Of a DNA stretch of 64,000 bases, positions 53,903 to 62,527 are shown piece after piece (the stretch's first letter is position 1; every line of letters begins with the position of its first letter). The translations under genes and the position numbers were made by a program. The DNA comes from an uncultured Mollicutes bacterium. GTDB lineage: Bacteria; Bacillota_I; Bacilli_A; RFN20; CAG-288. The notes below the pieces were generated by a model that saw nothing but the letters and a program-made list of their open reading frames with translations, made no database searches and was not told where the DNA came from. The DNA is taken from positions 22,092-86,091 of the forward strand of contig UQDS01000007.1 of NCBI GenBank assembly GCA_900539865.1. The letters run 5' to 3'.

Positions 53903-56900
53903 ATGAAAAAGAAAAAAGGTTTTACCTTAGTGGAATTATTAGTAGTGATTGCAATCTTAGCAGTTTTAGCCTCTGTTTCTGTCGTCGGATATCTTGGTTT
54001 TGTCAACAAAGCCAATCTTTCTGCTGACCAATCGGAAGTGGATCAGGTCAACACCGCTTTAAAAGCATTGTCTGTCACCGAAAATTTGAAAGTGGAAAAT
54101 TCGGATGATCTCAATTCCCTTGTAAAGAGAGCGACAGATAATACAATCGATTTAGACACTTTTGCTTTGAGAAGCTCAGATAAAGGTTACAATTTATTCT
54201 ATAATACTGACACGAACGAATTAGAAATCATCAACGGTTTACCTGAAGCAAAACAAAACAAAGAGGCAGAGAACAAGAAAAACGCACGTGCTGCAAGTTA
54301 TGTTCAATACAACAACTTAGACGGCTTTGCCTGGTCTGTCGACACTCCTTATCTCTACGTCCAAAGAACAGGAAAGTTCGCTGAGTTTTTGAAGAAATTG
54401 AACTCTGGTGAATACAATCTTAGAAATATCAACGAATGGTATTTACAAGAAAATGAGACCACAGAAGATTTTGCAAAACGCACCTTTGGTAAAGAGGCGG
54501 AATATTTCAACAAACTTTTAGATGCTCAGATTGTTTACAGAAGCAACGATGTCGATAAGACTGGCGTTAAATTAGCAAATTCCAGTGATCAAGGTAGAAT
54601 TTTAATCGCCAGCTCTGTGGAATCGTTAAACGACACGTTAAAGGTTGATGGCGGAACTTTTTACATTCCTTCCAACATCACAACAATTGCGACTGGTACA
54701 TTTTATGATAACAATACTTTAGTTAATTATTACACCACAAATCCGCAGTTTAACTTTGAACCTAACGCCTTTGGAAAAGACGCTGAGATTTATATTGAAA
54801 CACCACTTGTCGATGAGACGGGTGCGGAAGAATTATTAAAATCGCGTGTAGCCTACTCTAAAAATGAAATCGATATTCACTACGATGGTAAAACTTATCA
54901 ACTTTTAGAGGATAAACTTACCTTGGATGGAGTTGGTGAAACAATTGAATCAGAAACTTCTGAAGTTTTGAAAAAGTGGTGCGATGATGTCACCGCTTTG
55001 GTGGAATACAGCAAGAACAACAAATATGATATTTATAGTCTTGCGGATGAGACAAACCCTCAAAAATCTCGCGTTCAGACTTTACATGAAGAATACGAAA
55101 AGATGAACCTTGGTCAAAAAGATTATGTTCAAGGTCAAGCTGCCTATGGTTTATTCTACAATGACACCAAGGTGAACGAAAAACCTGTGTTGAATGATGC
55201 AACCGGTTTGTATCATAGACATGTTATTTATCAAGAAGTAGGAACCTATATTCTTGAGCAAATGCCTGCAGATTTTTCCATCGAAGAATTTGATGTAAGT
55301 GGCAATTATTCTCTCTTACAGAAATTCAACGAAATCTTAGCTACTAACGCTAATTACTCTAATATTAAATTAGTTGATTTCAAATCAGAAAATGACTTTG
55401 CAACCGCTATTTATTTAAATAACATCTTCACAGTCCGTGAAACTGTTGGAACAAGCGCTACCTACGATGATCAAACCGGTAATATCATTGACAATGAAAT
55501 TCTCGGTCAGGATACAATCTTTTCGTTGTCTTTAAAATATAATGAAGCGGCTGTTCAAGATAAGACAATTAAAGCAATCTCCCAATATGGTATTACAAGT
55601 GTAAATATCATCTCCAAGATGCACAATGAGGCACAGGATGTTTCTAAAATGCCTTATTATGGATCTCAGAACTCAATGTTCTTCTATGTTGATATCCAAG
55701 GTAAAATCAGAAATGAGTTAACCCCCAGCGACTTTACAATCACCATTCAAGACAAGCAGAACAACGCTGTTGGAAACAATGTCAAATCCATTCAGGCTAT
55801 CGAGCCGAAAGCAGATAAAACCCACTATCTCTTTGAAATTGAATTGACTGAGGAAAGCAAAAAGAATACTTCCTTATTCCAAGAAGATAATTATTGCACT
55901 TTAACAATTCAAACGAAAAAAGGAACTCACGCAAATGCAAGTCTGAAGTTTAGATTTGCTGACGCTAAAAATATTCACACCGATACCGATTTAATCGGAT
56001 CACATAACGGTGGAACTTATGTCTTAAATAACTCCATTGTCTTTGACGATGCAAAAGCAGGAGAAGAGCTTGCTGAAAATGGAGTCTATTATGGTAAGAT
56101 TCCCGCGCTTGCAAATCCGATGATAGATTTTGTTAACAATAGTAAATTCTATGGTAACGGATATACTGTCGATGGAAGTAAGATCAATATTCAAAATGAA
56201 GATGATAACTCTAAAAGCTTTATTAGAATTAACAATAGCGAAATCGCTAATGTCCATGTGAAATTAGCGATGCCAAAAGAATATAATCCAAGTGCTAGTT
56301 TTAATGTTTCTGCCACGGGCATTAACGTCATTTCTAGTGGTGTCATTCGCAATTGCAAAATTGAAAATGCGATGAGAGGTGTTCGTATCTTAGGTAGTAG
56401 TTTGGCCTCTGAAAAAGATACTACAATCGAAAATTGTACCTTTGTAGCCTGTGCTGTTGCCATTGAACTTCATTCGGATGGTTCTTCCACAAAAGATGTT
56501 AATATCAACATTAAAAACACTCATGTGAATCCTAACTTAAATCAACCTTCTGGCTTACAGATGGGTATTGGTCTTTTATTCTTCCCTGGCAGTAGAGGAA
56601 AAGGTATTACTACGTTCCATCATATTCATCTTAAATTAGATAATTACAAATATTATGGTTGGTTTGATTTTGACAATGCAAATGAACAAGTTAAACAAAT
56701 GATAGAAGGTGTTGTGGGAGGCAATTTAGGTAGTATTGCCTCGAGTGTTCTTGATCTTAAATCACAAATTAAAGATATGTTTAACAACGGAAAAGGTAAA
56801 TTTGTTTATAACAACAAGATGTCTCCTTCTATATTGGTTCCGACACATTTGTATGTAAAAGCGCTTGGAAAAGAAATCCCCGATTCAAAATTATCTGACA

Positions 56901-57079
56901 CCATGAAGATCGAGTCTTCTCAAAATGAGTTTTTGACTGAAACAGCAGAAAAATCCACAGATAATGTCCTTATGAAATATAACATCGAATTCCAGTTCTA
57001 TCTTACTGCTGTAAATGATGAAAAAGAACCTGTCACCTATAATTTAAGCAATATGCCAGATTACACCCCAGCCTATTAA
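53903..57079 (+). CDS. Giant prepilin-like surface protein
   Basis: 1,058 residues, MKKKKGFTLVELLVV start with prepilin cleavage after Gly6 and one hydrophobic helix. Residues 30-110 are the pilin-like stalk shared with the 48,004 product. About 125-480 is the conserved TPYLYVQRTGKF / LNSGEYNLRN region, 480-720 a beta-rich middle, and about 720-900 a beta-helix-like stretch (NGGTYVLNNSI, NNSKFYGNGYTVDGS). Ends with an alpha-rich region (MIEGVVGGNLGSIASSVLD split across residues 930-950). It is the intact paralogue that reveals the frameshift in 48,004-51,247. Followed nine bases later by the 57,088 gene. Confidence 0.92.
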   Translation: MKKKKGFTLVELLVVIAILAVLASVSVVGYLGFVNKANLSADQSEVDQVNTALKALSVTENLKVENSDDLNSLVKRATDNTIDLDTFALRSSDKGYNLFYNTDTNELEIINGLPEAKQNKEAENKKNARAASYVQYNNLDGFAWSVDTPYLYVQRTGKFAEFLKKLNSGEYNLRNINEWYLQENETTEDFAKRTFGKEAEYFNKLLDAQIVYRSNDVDKTGVKLANSSDQGRILIASSVESLNDTLKVDGGTFYIPSNITTIATGTFYDNNTLVNYYTTNPQFNFEPNAFGKDAEIYIETPLVDETGAEELLKSRVAYSKNEIDIHYDGKTYQLLEDKLTLDGVGETIESETSEVLKKWCDDVTALVEYSKNNKYDIYSLADETNPQKSRVQTLHEEYEKMNLGQKDYVQGQAAYGLFYNDTKVNEKPVLNDATGLYHRHVIYQEVGTYILEQMPADFSIEEFDVSGNYSLLQKFNEILATNANYSNIKLVDFKSENDFATAIYLNNIFTVRETVGTSATYDDQTGNIIDNEILGQDTIFSLSLKYNEAAVQDKTIKAISQYGITSVNIISKMHNEAQDVSKMPYYGSQNSMFFYVDIQGKIRNELTPSDFTITIQDKQNNAVGNNVKSIQAIEPKADKTHYLFEIELTEESKKNTSLFQEDNYCTLTIQTKKGTHANASLKFRFADAKNIHTDTDLIGSHNGGTYVLNNSIVFDDAKAGEELAENGVYYGKIPALANPMIDFVNNSKFYGNGYTVDGSKINIQNEDDNSKSFIRINNSEIANVHVKLAMPKEYNPSASFNVSATGINVISSGVIRNCKIENAMRGVRILGSSLASEKDTTIENCTFVACAVAIELHSDGSSTKDVNINIKNTHVNPNLNQPSGLQMGIGLLFFPGSRGKGITTFHHIHLKLDNYKYYGWFDFDNANEQVKQMIEGVVGGNLGSIASSVLDLKSQIKDMFNNGKGKFVYNNKMSPSILVPTHLYVKALGKEIPDSKLSDTMKIESSQNEFLTETAEKSTDNVLMKYNIEFQFYLTAVNDEKEPVTYNLSNMPDYTPAY

Positions 57080-57087
57080 GAAATCAT

Positions 57088-57774
57088 ATGAAAAAAGCTT
57101 GGAAAATTACAATTATTGTATCTAGTTCTGTTGTTGTTCTTCTGGGAGCGGGAGCGTTGGGGGCGTATTTCTACGTTCGAAACGTTTTGTTGAATCCGCC
57201 TACGGATGTAGAAAGTGTCCCTCCCTTAGAAGAAAAAGCAGATAAGATGTATCAAGAAGTCTTTGAATCTATCCCATATGAAGTTTCACAAGATATTCAA
57301 TTTAAATACGAATTTGAAGGTTACGAAGAATATAAGGTAGAGTATTTTTCTCGTGATGAATCTATTGTTACAAACAGGGGAAAGGTAACAAGAAGAGATT
57401 ATGATCAATATCTTTCTATCGACCTTGTTATATCTACTATAGGGTTTAGTAAAACCTATGATAGACCGATTAAGGTAATGGCGTTAGAAGGGACGGTAAT
57501 CTTAGATAATGTCTATTATGAAGTGATGAATTTTGTTCCTAAACGTCCAGAAGATGGCTTTGTTTTACCGACAAAATCAAAGACGTTAGAAGAAGCTAAG
57601 ATCACTTGGACTGGTATTGATGATCCTACAAATACGGTAAGGCTTGAAAATGAAAATACGATACGTTTTGTCGGAACTACGGAAAAAGAAGAAAAGTGCA
57701 GATTGCTCTTTGATGTCTCTTACAAGGGAATGAAACAGAGCTATGCATTGATTATCTTTACGAAAGTAGCTTAA
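57088..57774 (+). CDS. Membrane-anchored extracytoplasmic protein, partner of the prepilin-like protein
   Basis: 228 residues. Single N-terminal hydrophobic helix (about 8-30) then a Pro-rich linker and a compact beta-rich domain, so the main part lies outside the membrane. No motif of a known family seen. Nine bases after the giant prepilin-like gene and sharing its terminator, so the two are cotranscribed; a chaperone or assembly partner is an inference from this. No RBS before the ATG, so translation is probably coupled. Confidence 0.8.
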   Translation: MKKAWKITIIVSSSVVVLLGAGALGAYFYVRNVLLNPPTDVESVPPLEEKADKMYQEVFESIPYEVSQDIQFKYEFEGYEEYKVEYFSRDESIVTNRGKVTRRDYDQYLSIDLVISTIGFSKTYDRPIKVMALEGTVILDNVYYEVMNFVPKRPEDGFVLPTKSKTLEEAKITWTGIDDPTNTVRLENENTIRFVGTTEKEEKCRLLFDVSYKGMKQSYALIIFTKVA

Positions 57775-57784
57775 TCCATTATTT

Positions 57785-57813
57785 ATGCCTCATTTAGAAA
57801 TGAGGCATTTTTA
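57785..57813 (+). terminator. Terminator of the prepilin-like operon
   Basis: ATGCCTCATTT (57,785-57,795) pairs with AAATGAGGCAT (57,798-57,808); T's follow. Confidence 0.9.
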
Positions 57814-57850
57814 TATTGCTTTTTTCGTTTTCTATACTAGATAAATATTA

Positions 57851-57856
57851 TATAAT
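57851..57856 (+). promoter_or_regulatory. -10 box six bases before the ATP-grasp start codon
   Basis: TATAAT, then ATTGTT, then ATG; no RBS. It suggests a leaderless mRNA. A second candidate, TATACT at 57,833, would give a leader of about 18 bases. Confidence 0.5.
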
Positions 57857-57862
57857 ATTGTT

Positions 57863-58735
57863 ATGTTAAACGCGTGGTTAGTTACAAATGGATTTGTTCA
57901 CTGGGACAAATTCGACGAATTATTTCAATCTCTTCTTCGAGCATCAAATGAGTTAAATATTCAAATGACGCATTATAAAACGACTGAGCTTGTACAGACA
58001 ATACAAGAGGATTTTTTTGGTGTAACAAAACCAGATTTTGTTCTTTTTTGGGACAAAGACATCAGTTTAGCAATGCTGTTAGAGCAAAAAGGAATCCGTG
58101 TGATCAACAGCGCCGAAGCTATCGCCACTTGTGATAATAAAGCGTTGACTTGTCTCGCTTTACTAAAGCATGGTATAAGAATGCCAAAGACAATCTTGGT
58201 TCCAAAAACATTTGAAAGACCAGGATATAATGATTTGTCTTTCTATTATAAAGCAAAAGAGTTATTGGGTTTTCCGATGATATTAAAAGAAGTGCACGGG
58301 TCTTTTGGATGGCAAGTTTATTTCATTGAAGACGATAAACAAGCAGAAGATTTATTTCATCGATTATCTAATAAAGATTTAATATTACAAGAATTTATCA
58401 AAGCGAGCCGGGGAAAAGACATTCGCGCCTACGTCGTGAATGATAAAGTGGTTGCTTCTATGCTTCGATTCAACGAAAATGATTTTAGAAGTAATATCGA
58501 ACTGGGTGGACAGGCAAAACCATATCATATGAATGAGAAAGAAATCGATATTGCAATAAGAGCAGTAAAAGCTACCGGATGTCTTTTTGCCGGCGTTGAT
58601 ATTTTGTTAGATGAAAGTGGCGACCCCCTGATCTGTGAAGTGAATAGCAACGCCCATTTCAAAGGGTTGAATCGGTGTACAGGCGTCGATATAAGTAAGG
58701 AAATCTTAGAATATATTAAAGAAGTTGTATCATGA
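57863..58735 (+). CDS. RimK-like ATP-grasp ligase
   Basis: 290 residues. ATP-grasp order: N-terminal Rossmann-like part (KPDFVLFWDKD near 55), NKALTCLALLKHGIRMPKT near 93-110, ATP-binding lysine in MILKEVHGSFGWQV near 140, then ILQEFIKASRGKDIRAYVV near 175 and metal-binding VDILLDESGDPLICEVNSNAH near 250. RimK-type enzymes add glutamate or other amino acids to protein or cofactor ends (e.g. tetrahydromethanopterin, F420, ribosomal S6). The substrate is unknown. A SAM methyltransferase gene follows 47 bases later. Confidence 0.92.
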   Translation: MLNAWLVTNGFVHWDKFDELFQSLLRASNELNIQMTHYKTTELVQTIQEDFFGVTKPDFVLFWDKDISLAMLLEQKGIRVINSAEAIATCDNKALTCLALLKHGIRMPKTILVPKTFERPGYNDLSFYYKAKELLGFPMILKEVHGSFGWQVYFIEDDKQAEDLFHRLSNKDLILQEFIKASRGKDIRAYVVNDKVVASMLRFNENDFRSNIELGGQAKPYHMNEKEIDIAIRAVKATGCLFAGVDILLDESGDPLICEVNSNAHFKGLNRCTGVDISKEILEYIKEVVS

Positions 58736-58782
58736 GATGATATTGCGACTTTTGGATTTTGCTTTATAAGAGAGGGAAAGGT

Positions 58783-59352
58783 ATGGATTATTATGATAAA
58801 TATCAAGAGGAATATATTGAAGCTACCCTCTCTTTGGATATGACACAACAATATCAATCGTTTTTAAAGCATTTAGATAAGGGAAGTAAAATCTTAGATA
58901 TTGGTTTTGGCAGTGGAAGAGACATGATTTATTTTTCTTCTTTAGGTTACGAGGTAAGTGGCATTGACACTTGCAACGCTTTTGTGTGTAGAATGAAGGA
59001 ATTGGGTTATTCTGTCAAATTGCAAAATGTACAGAGTTTAGAAGAAAGAGATTGTTATGATGCATTGTGGGCTTGCGCTTCATTACTGCATGTATCCAGC
59101 GAGGAATTAACAGAAGTTTTCATGCGCTGTCATTCGATTTTAAAAAGAAATGGACTCATGTATTGTTCTTTTAAATACGGTGATTTTGAAGGAGTTAAAG
59201 ATCAACGACATTATTTATACCTGACAGAAAAAACTATCTTAAATTACTTACCTGCTTCTTTATTTAAGGTGTTAGAAATTTATATTACTTCCGGCCAGAA
59301 GAAAGGCCAGGAGTCTACAAAATGGTTAAATGTAATTCTAAAAAAGAAATAA
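58783..59352 (+). CDS. Class I SAM-dependent methyltransferase
   Basis: About 189 residues; the ATG at 58,783 is chosen because AAAGG and GAGAGG precede it, and the earlier in-frame start has none. Motif I is ILDIGFGSGRDM near 40, with an acidic GIDTCN loop near 64 that binds the SAM ribose. Motif IV is replaced by ALWACASLLHV near 95. This is the small-molecule or tellurite-type methyltransferase fold; the substrate is not known. Perhaps it works with the ATP-grasp gene before it. Confidence 0.88.
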   Translation: MDYYDKYQEEYIEATLSLDMTQQYQSFLKHLDKGSKILDIGFGSGRDMIYFSSLGYEVSGIDTCNAFVCRMKELGYSVKLQNVQSLEERDCYDALWACASLLHVSSEELTEVFMRCHSILKRNGLMYCSFKYGDFEGVKDQRHYLYLTEKTILNYLPASLFKVLEIYITSGQKKGQESTKWLNVILKKK

Positions 59353-59374
59353 AGTTTTCACCGGGATGTTTTCT

Positions 59375-59403
59375 TTGCATTTATAGAAGAAAAATTGTAA
59401 AAT
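59375..59403 (+). promoter_or_regulatory. Promoter with its start site at the MscS start codon
   Basis: TTGCAT (59,375-59,380), 17 bases, TAAAAT (59,398-59,403), seven bases, ATG. No RBS; leaderless mRNA is the simplest reading. Confidence 0.65.
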
Positions 59404-59410
59404 AACAAAT

Positions 59411-60319
59411 ATGAGTTGGTCAAAATTTGTTCAATGGTGGAATGATATCGCCAATCGAATCGGCTCTTGGTTTATGACCCAAGATGAAGCAGGTATCAAT
59501 CCTTTAACCAGAATCATCGTTGCGATTATTGTCATCATCGTAGGTAGATTGCTTGTAAAGTTGATCATGAATATTCTTCGAAAAATATTCGGTGTCAAAA
59601 GTAAGCTTACCGTCGATGTCTCTGTTAAGACATTCACCTTATCGCTGTTAAGTGTCTTGTTAAATTTAGCACTAGCATTCTTTGTACTTTGGATTTTGAA
59701 AGTGAATCTCTCTAGCTTTGCTTCGATTTTATCCGCAGGTACTGTTGCTGTAGGTTTATCCTTACAAGATCTCATTTCATCTTTTGCTGCGGGCATTGTC
59801 ATCCTACAGACAAAACACTTTAAAACAGGTGACTATATCTCCATTGTTCATGCGATTGGTACTTGTGAAGGAACTGTCTCTTCTGTCGGCTTGATCACTA
59901 CAACATTAGTTACAGTTGACAATCAGAAAATCATTGTTCCAAACAACAAAATCTCACAGGGTGTCATCACAAACTATACCGGTGTTACAACGAGAAGATT
60001 GGTCTTAGATATCGGCGTAGATTACAATACTGATATCGATAAAGTAAGAAGTGTCATCCTGGACGTATTCAACAACGATGCGCGTGTATTAAAAGAGCCA
60101 AGCGCATACGTGGTCGTCACAAATTTAGATGAATATTCCATTAAGATTTCTGCGCGTTGCTTTGTCAGAAACGAAAACTATTGGGATTGTCGTTTCCAGC
60201 TATTAGAAAATATTCTTCTTGCTTTCCGCGCCAACAATATCCTTATTCCGTATAAGAGGTTGGTCGTAGAAAATTACAGCATGAAGGAGCAAACACCTCC
60301 TTCTATCAATGTGAAATAA
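59411..60319 (+). CDS. MscS-family mechanosensitive channel
   Basis: 302 residues. Three helices: about 30-55, 72-98 and pore helix TM3 at 100-130 (SAGTVAVGLSLQDLISSFAAG), the typical Gly/Ala-rich MscS pore. The beta-domain follows (KTGDYISIVH, IVPNNKISQGVITNY) and an alpha/beta C-terminal cage. It lets solutes out upon hypo-osmotic shock. N-terminus of 20 residues is Trp-rich. The own promoter is described above; a strong terminator follows. Confidence 0.95.
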   Translation: MSWSKFVQWWNDIANRIGSWFMTQDEAGINPLTRIIVAIIVIIVGRLLVKLIMNILRKIFGVKSKLTVDVSVKTFTLSLLSVLLNLALAFFVLWILKVNLSSFASILSAGTVAVGLSLQDLISSFAAGIVILQTKHFKTGDYISIVHAIGTCEGTVSSVGLITTTLVTVDNQKIIVPNNKISQGVITNYTGVTTRRLVLDIGVDYNTDIDKVRSVILDVFNNDARVLKEPSAYVVVTNLDEYSIKISARCFVRNENYWDCRFQLLENILLAFRANNILIPYKRLVVENYSMKEQTPPSINVK

Positions 60320-60344
60320 GCTGAGTGAAAACTCAGCTTTTTTA
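60319..60344 (+). terminator. Terminator of the MscS gene
   Basis: AGCTGAGT (60,319-60,326) pairs with ACTCAGCT (60,331-60,338), T's follow; the stem begins in the stop codon. Confidence 0.9.
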
Positions 60345-60403
60345 TTTAAATATCGTTATATTTTAAGATACAAACTTGTATTAAGCGGAAAGTGTTGTCA
60401 CTT

Positions 60404-60430
60404 AAAAACCCTCGCATTTTATTGCGAGGG
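60404..60430 (-). terminator. Terminator of the 60,436 gene
   Basis: CCCTCGCA (60,409-60,416) pairs with TGCGAGGG (60,423-60,430), T run on the minus strand. Confidence 0.9.
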
Positions 60431-60435
60431 CACTT

Positions 60436-61548
60436 TTAATAATTTACCGAAGCTGCAAGTTTCTTTAAACCATCATCGCTTAGGAGTGTGTGAATATCAA
60501 CAAGAGAGTTTGCTTGGTAATTTTTTAATGCAAAGAAGAGAGCTTTCAGAATTCTTTCTTCTTCGTTTGTATCATTTAAATAATCAGATTCTTCATAACC
60601 TTCTAAATTCTCCTGCAGAAGAACAAGGACATATCTTCTTAGTAAGGCAAGAATAGAAGTTTCAATCCAATAATCGATTTCATAGGGGAAGTGAAGTTTA
60701 CTTTCACGGCGTTTAAACTTTAAATACAGAGGTAAGGCATCTTCTGCTGTGTGATAAATATCGATAAAAAGCGTGTCAAAGTTGACAGCCTTGTTCATAC
60801 AGCTAAAGGCGTCGCCTTGTAAAATGATAATCTTTTCCGGATGAGGGAATAAAGGGAGAATGTGTTGCTTAAACAACTCGATGACTTTGCTATCTTTTTC
60901 GATGACTGTGACAGTTTTAACCTCTTCTTTAATACTCACCATATAAGCGTAATAACCAAGCCCCAGTCCGAAGGTCATGACATTGCCAGTCGCTTTCTGG
61001 ATACAGTTTTTCATGGTGTTGATCTCATGAGGAGTAATGCTCATCCAGACGACATCATTTTCAGCAAGAGCAAGGTAAGGCACTTTGGTTTTAAAGTATC
61101 CAAGAGGAGTAGACTCTGCATAATTTTGATTAGGATTGTTCTTTGTTTCCTCATAGGCAAAACCTTCATAAGGTGCAAATTGATTATAGAAGAGATGCAG
61201 ATTTCCTTTTTTTACTTCCTTTACTTTGATGTTTTGGTAGAAGGGATTTAAAGTGAACTCTTTGGGATTTAAAAGATCAAATTCTCCAAAGTGATTCAAC
61301 TTTTTCATTGTCTCAATCTCCGGATCTTCTTCGGCAACATTTAAATAAGAATAAAATAGCGTTTCGAAAGCCTCTTTCTCAAGGAAACCTTCGCTGTTTT
61401 TGATAAGTGAGATATCTTCTTCATCAATGCAATCAAAACCCTGGATAAGGTATTGATTTACCAATTGGCTGACTTCGATATTTCTGGCGTTTTGCTCGAA
61501 TAAAGCTTCTAATGTTTCTAATTCTTTTTTTTCTAAATTCAATTTCAT
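60436..61548 (-). CDS. Rossmann-fold, spermidine-synthase/methyltransferase-like protein
   Basis: 370 residues. The first 150 residues are helical and carry no motif I recognise. From about 190 a Rossmann nucleotide site: NVMTFGLGLGYYAYMVS (motif I), VTVIEKDSKVIELF with the acidic ribose residue near 220, and DTLFIDIYH near 270 (motif IV position). This resembles polyamine synthases and class I methyltransferases; the usual aminopropyl-transfer residues (GGGDG, DD) are not seen. Function not known. RBS AGGT seven bases before the ATG; solitary gene. Confidence 0.8.
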   Translation of the reverse strand: MKLNLEKKELETLEALFEQNARNIEVSQLVNQYLIQGFDCIDEEDISLIKNSEGFLEKEAFETLFYSYLNVAEEDPEIETMKKLNHFGEFDLLNPKEFTLNPFYQNIKVKEVKKGNLHLFYNQFAPYEGFAYEETKNNPNQNYAESTPLGYFKTKVPYLALAENDVVWMSITPHEINTMKNCIQKATGNVMTFGLGLGYYAYMVSIKEEVKTVTVIEKDSKVIELFKQHILPLFPHPEKIIILQGDAFSCMNKAVNFDTLFIDIYHTAEDALPLYLKFKRRESKLHFPYEIDYWIETSILALLRRYVLVLLQENLEGYEESDYLNDTNEEERILKALFFALKNYQANSLVDIHTLLSDDGLKKLAASVNY

Positions 61549-61592
61549 AATATGTACCTACGCTTTTATTTTAACGTTTGTTATGACAAATG

Positions 61593-61618
61593 AAAAGAGG
61601 ATAACTGCATCCTCTTTT
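61593..61618 (-). terminator. Terminator of the iron-sulfur protein gene
   Basis: AAAAGAGGAT (61,593-61,602) pairs with ATCCTCTTTT (61,609-61,618). Placed 175 bases after the stop of the 61,795 gene. Confidence 0.7.
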
Positions 61619-61794
61619 CTATGTCATCGGTTTTGCTGATTTATGTAAGTGAAACAAATGGTTGATAATGTACAAAATAAAGAAAGTAACGGATAAGATA
61701 AAAGAAAATCGACTTTCTTAGATCATTGTGTCAATCTTAAGGCTTAGGTGTTTAGAGTATAACAAAGGTTTTACGATGTGGGATAAAGCTATCG

Positions 61795-62373
61795 TTAGGA
61801 TTGTTTGTTTTTCTCCTCTTCTTCTTTTTTCTTGACGTAGAAATATTCTTCTTTTAAAGACTTTCTCGGACATTTCTTCAGGCACCTTCCACAGCGGATA
61901 CATTCAATGCTGTTGAAGTCTTTGAAAGGCTCCAATGACATTTTGCAATCCCTTTTACAAAAACCACAGGTGTTGCAATTATCTTTTTTACGATATTTAT
62001 AAAGGGATATTTTATTAAAAAATCCTAAGAAAAGACCAATAGGACACAAGTATTTACAAAAAGGGCGTAAGAGGAACAAAGAGGAGATGAATATGAGAGA
62101 AAATGTCGTGATTTTAAAAATTAAGAGACCCAGCCACCATCCGTATGTATCGGGTATATATTGAGATGTTGGAATATAAACGATAACGAGGACAAGAACG
62201 AAGTATTTGAGGTATCTCAATTGTTTGTCATGCGGAAGATCTTTGAATTTTTTAGGCATTGGTATTTTATAGAGCAATTCTTGAATCCATCCTAATGGAC
62301 AAATAGTGGAACAAGCCAACCTTCCAAAGAGAGCTAAGACAAAGAGAACAATGAGAAATATCATTAAAACCAT
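61795..62373 (-). CDS. Membrane-bound 4Fe-4S protein (NapH/YccM-like)
   Basis: About 192 residues. The ATG at 62,373 is chosen over an in-frame TTG 54 bases upstream because AGGGAGG lies nine bases before it. Three hydrophobic helices. CSTICPLGWIQELLYKIP near residue 20 and FCKYLCPIGLFLGF near 115 are the paired CxxxCP motifs of the NapH/NosR/RdxA class. Two ferredoxin clusters at the C-terminus: CNTCGFCKRDC and CIRCGRCLKKCP. Acidic Lys/Glu tail. It carries electrons across or along the membrane; an acceptor enzyme is not encoded nearby. Confidence 0.9.
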   Translation of the reverse strand: MVLMIFLIVLFVLALFGRLACSTICPLGWIQELLYKIPMPKKFKDLPHDKQLRYLKYFVLVLVIVYIPTSQYIPDTYGWWLGLLIFKITTFSLIFISSLFLLRPFCKYLCPIGLFLGFFNKISLYKYRKKDNCNTCGFCKRDCKMSLEPFKDFNSIECIRCGRCLKKCPRKSLKEEYFYVKKKEEEEKNKQS

Positions 62374-62445
62374 AGATAGCGACCTCCCTAACAGGATGAT
62401 TATTAATGAAAGACAACAAATAATCAACTAGACAAACAAAAAAAT

Positions 62446-62480
62446 GAAAAAGGCATGAAATAATTCATTTATTCCATGCC
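62446..62480 (-). terminator. Terminator of the surface protein gene
   Basis: GGCATG (62,452-62,457) with CATGCC (62,475-62,480) and extra AT pairs; a T run follows on the minus strand. Confidence 0.7.
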
Positions 62481-62491
62481 ATTCTAGCACA

Positions 62492-62523
62492 GTAGTGCAA
62501 CGGAGGAAATCCTCTTGTACTAC
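62492..62523. other. Strong 13-bp hairpin after the surface protein gene
   Basis: GTAGT-CAA-GAGGA pairs with TCCTC-TTG-ACTAC around two A's, with small bulges. It starts five bases after the stop codon and has no T tract, so a 3' RNA stabiliser or processing site is more likely than a terminator. Confidence 0.45.
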
Positions 62524-62527
62524 GGCT

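Noticed and set aside
61718..61903. A 61-codon minus-strand frame at the end of the iron-sulfur protein gene
   Set aside because: Overlaps the ferredoxin-cluster coding part in another frame and has no RBS.
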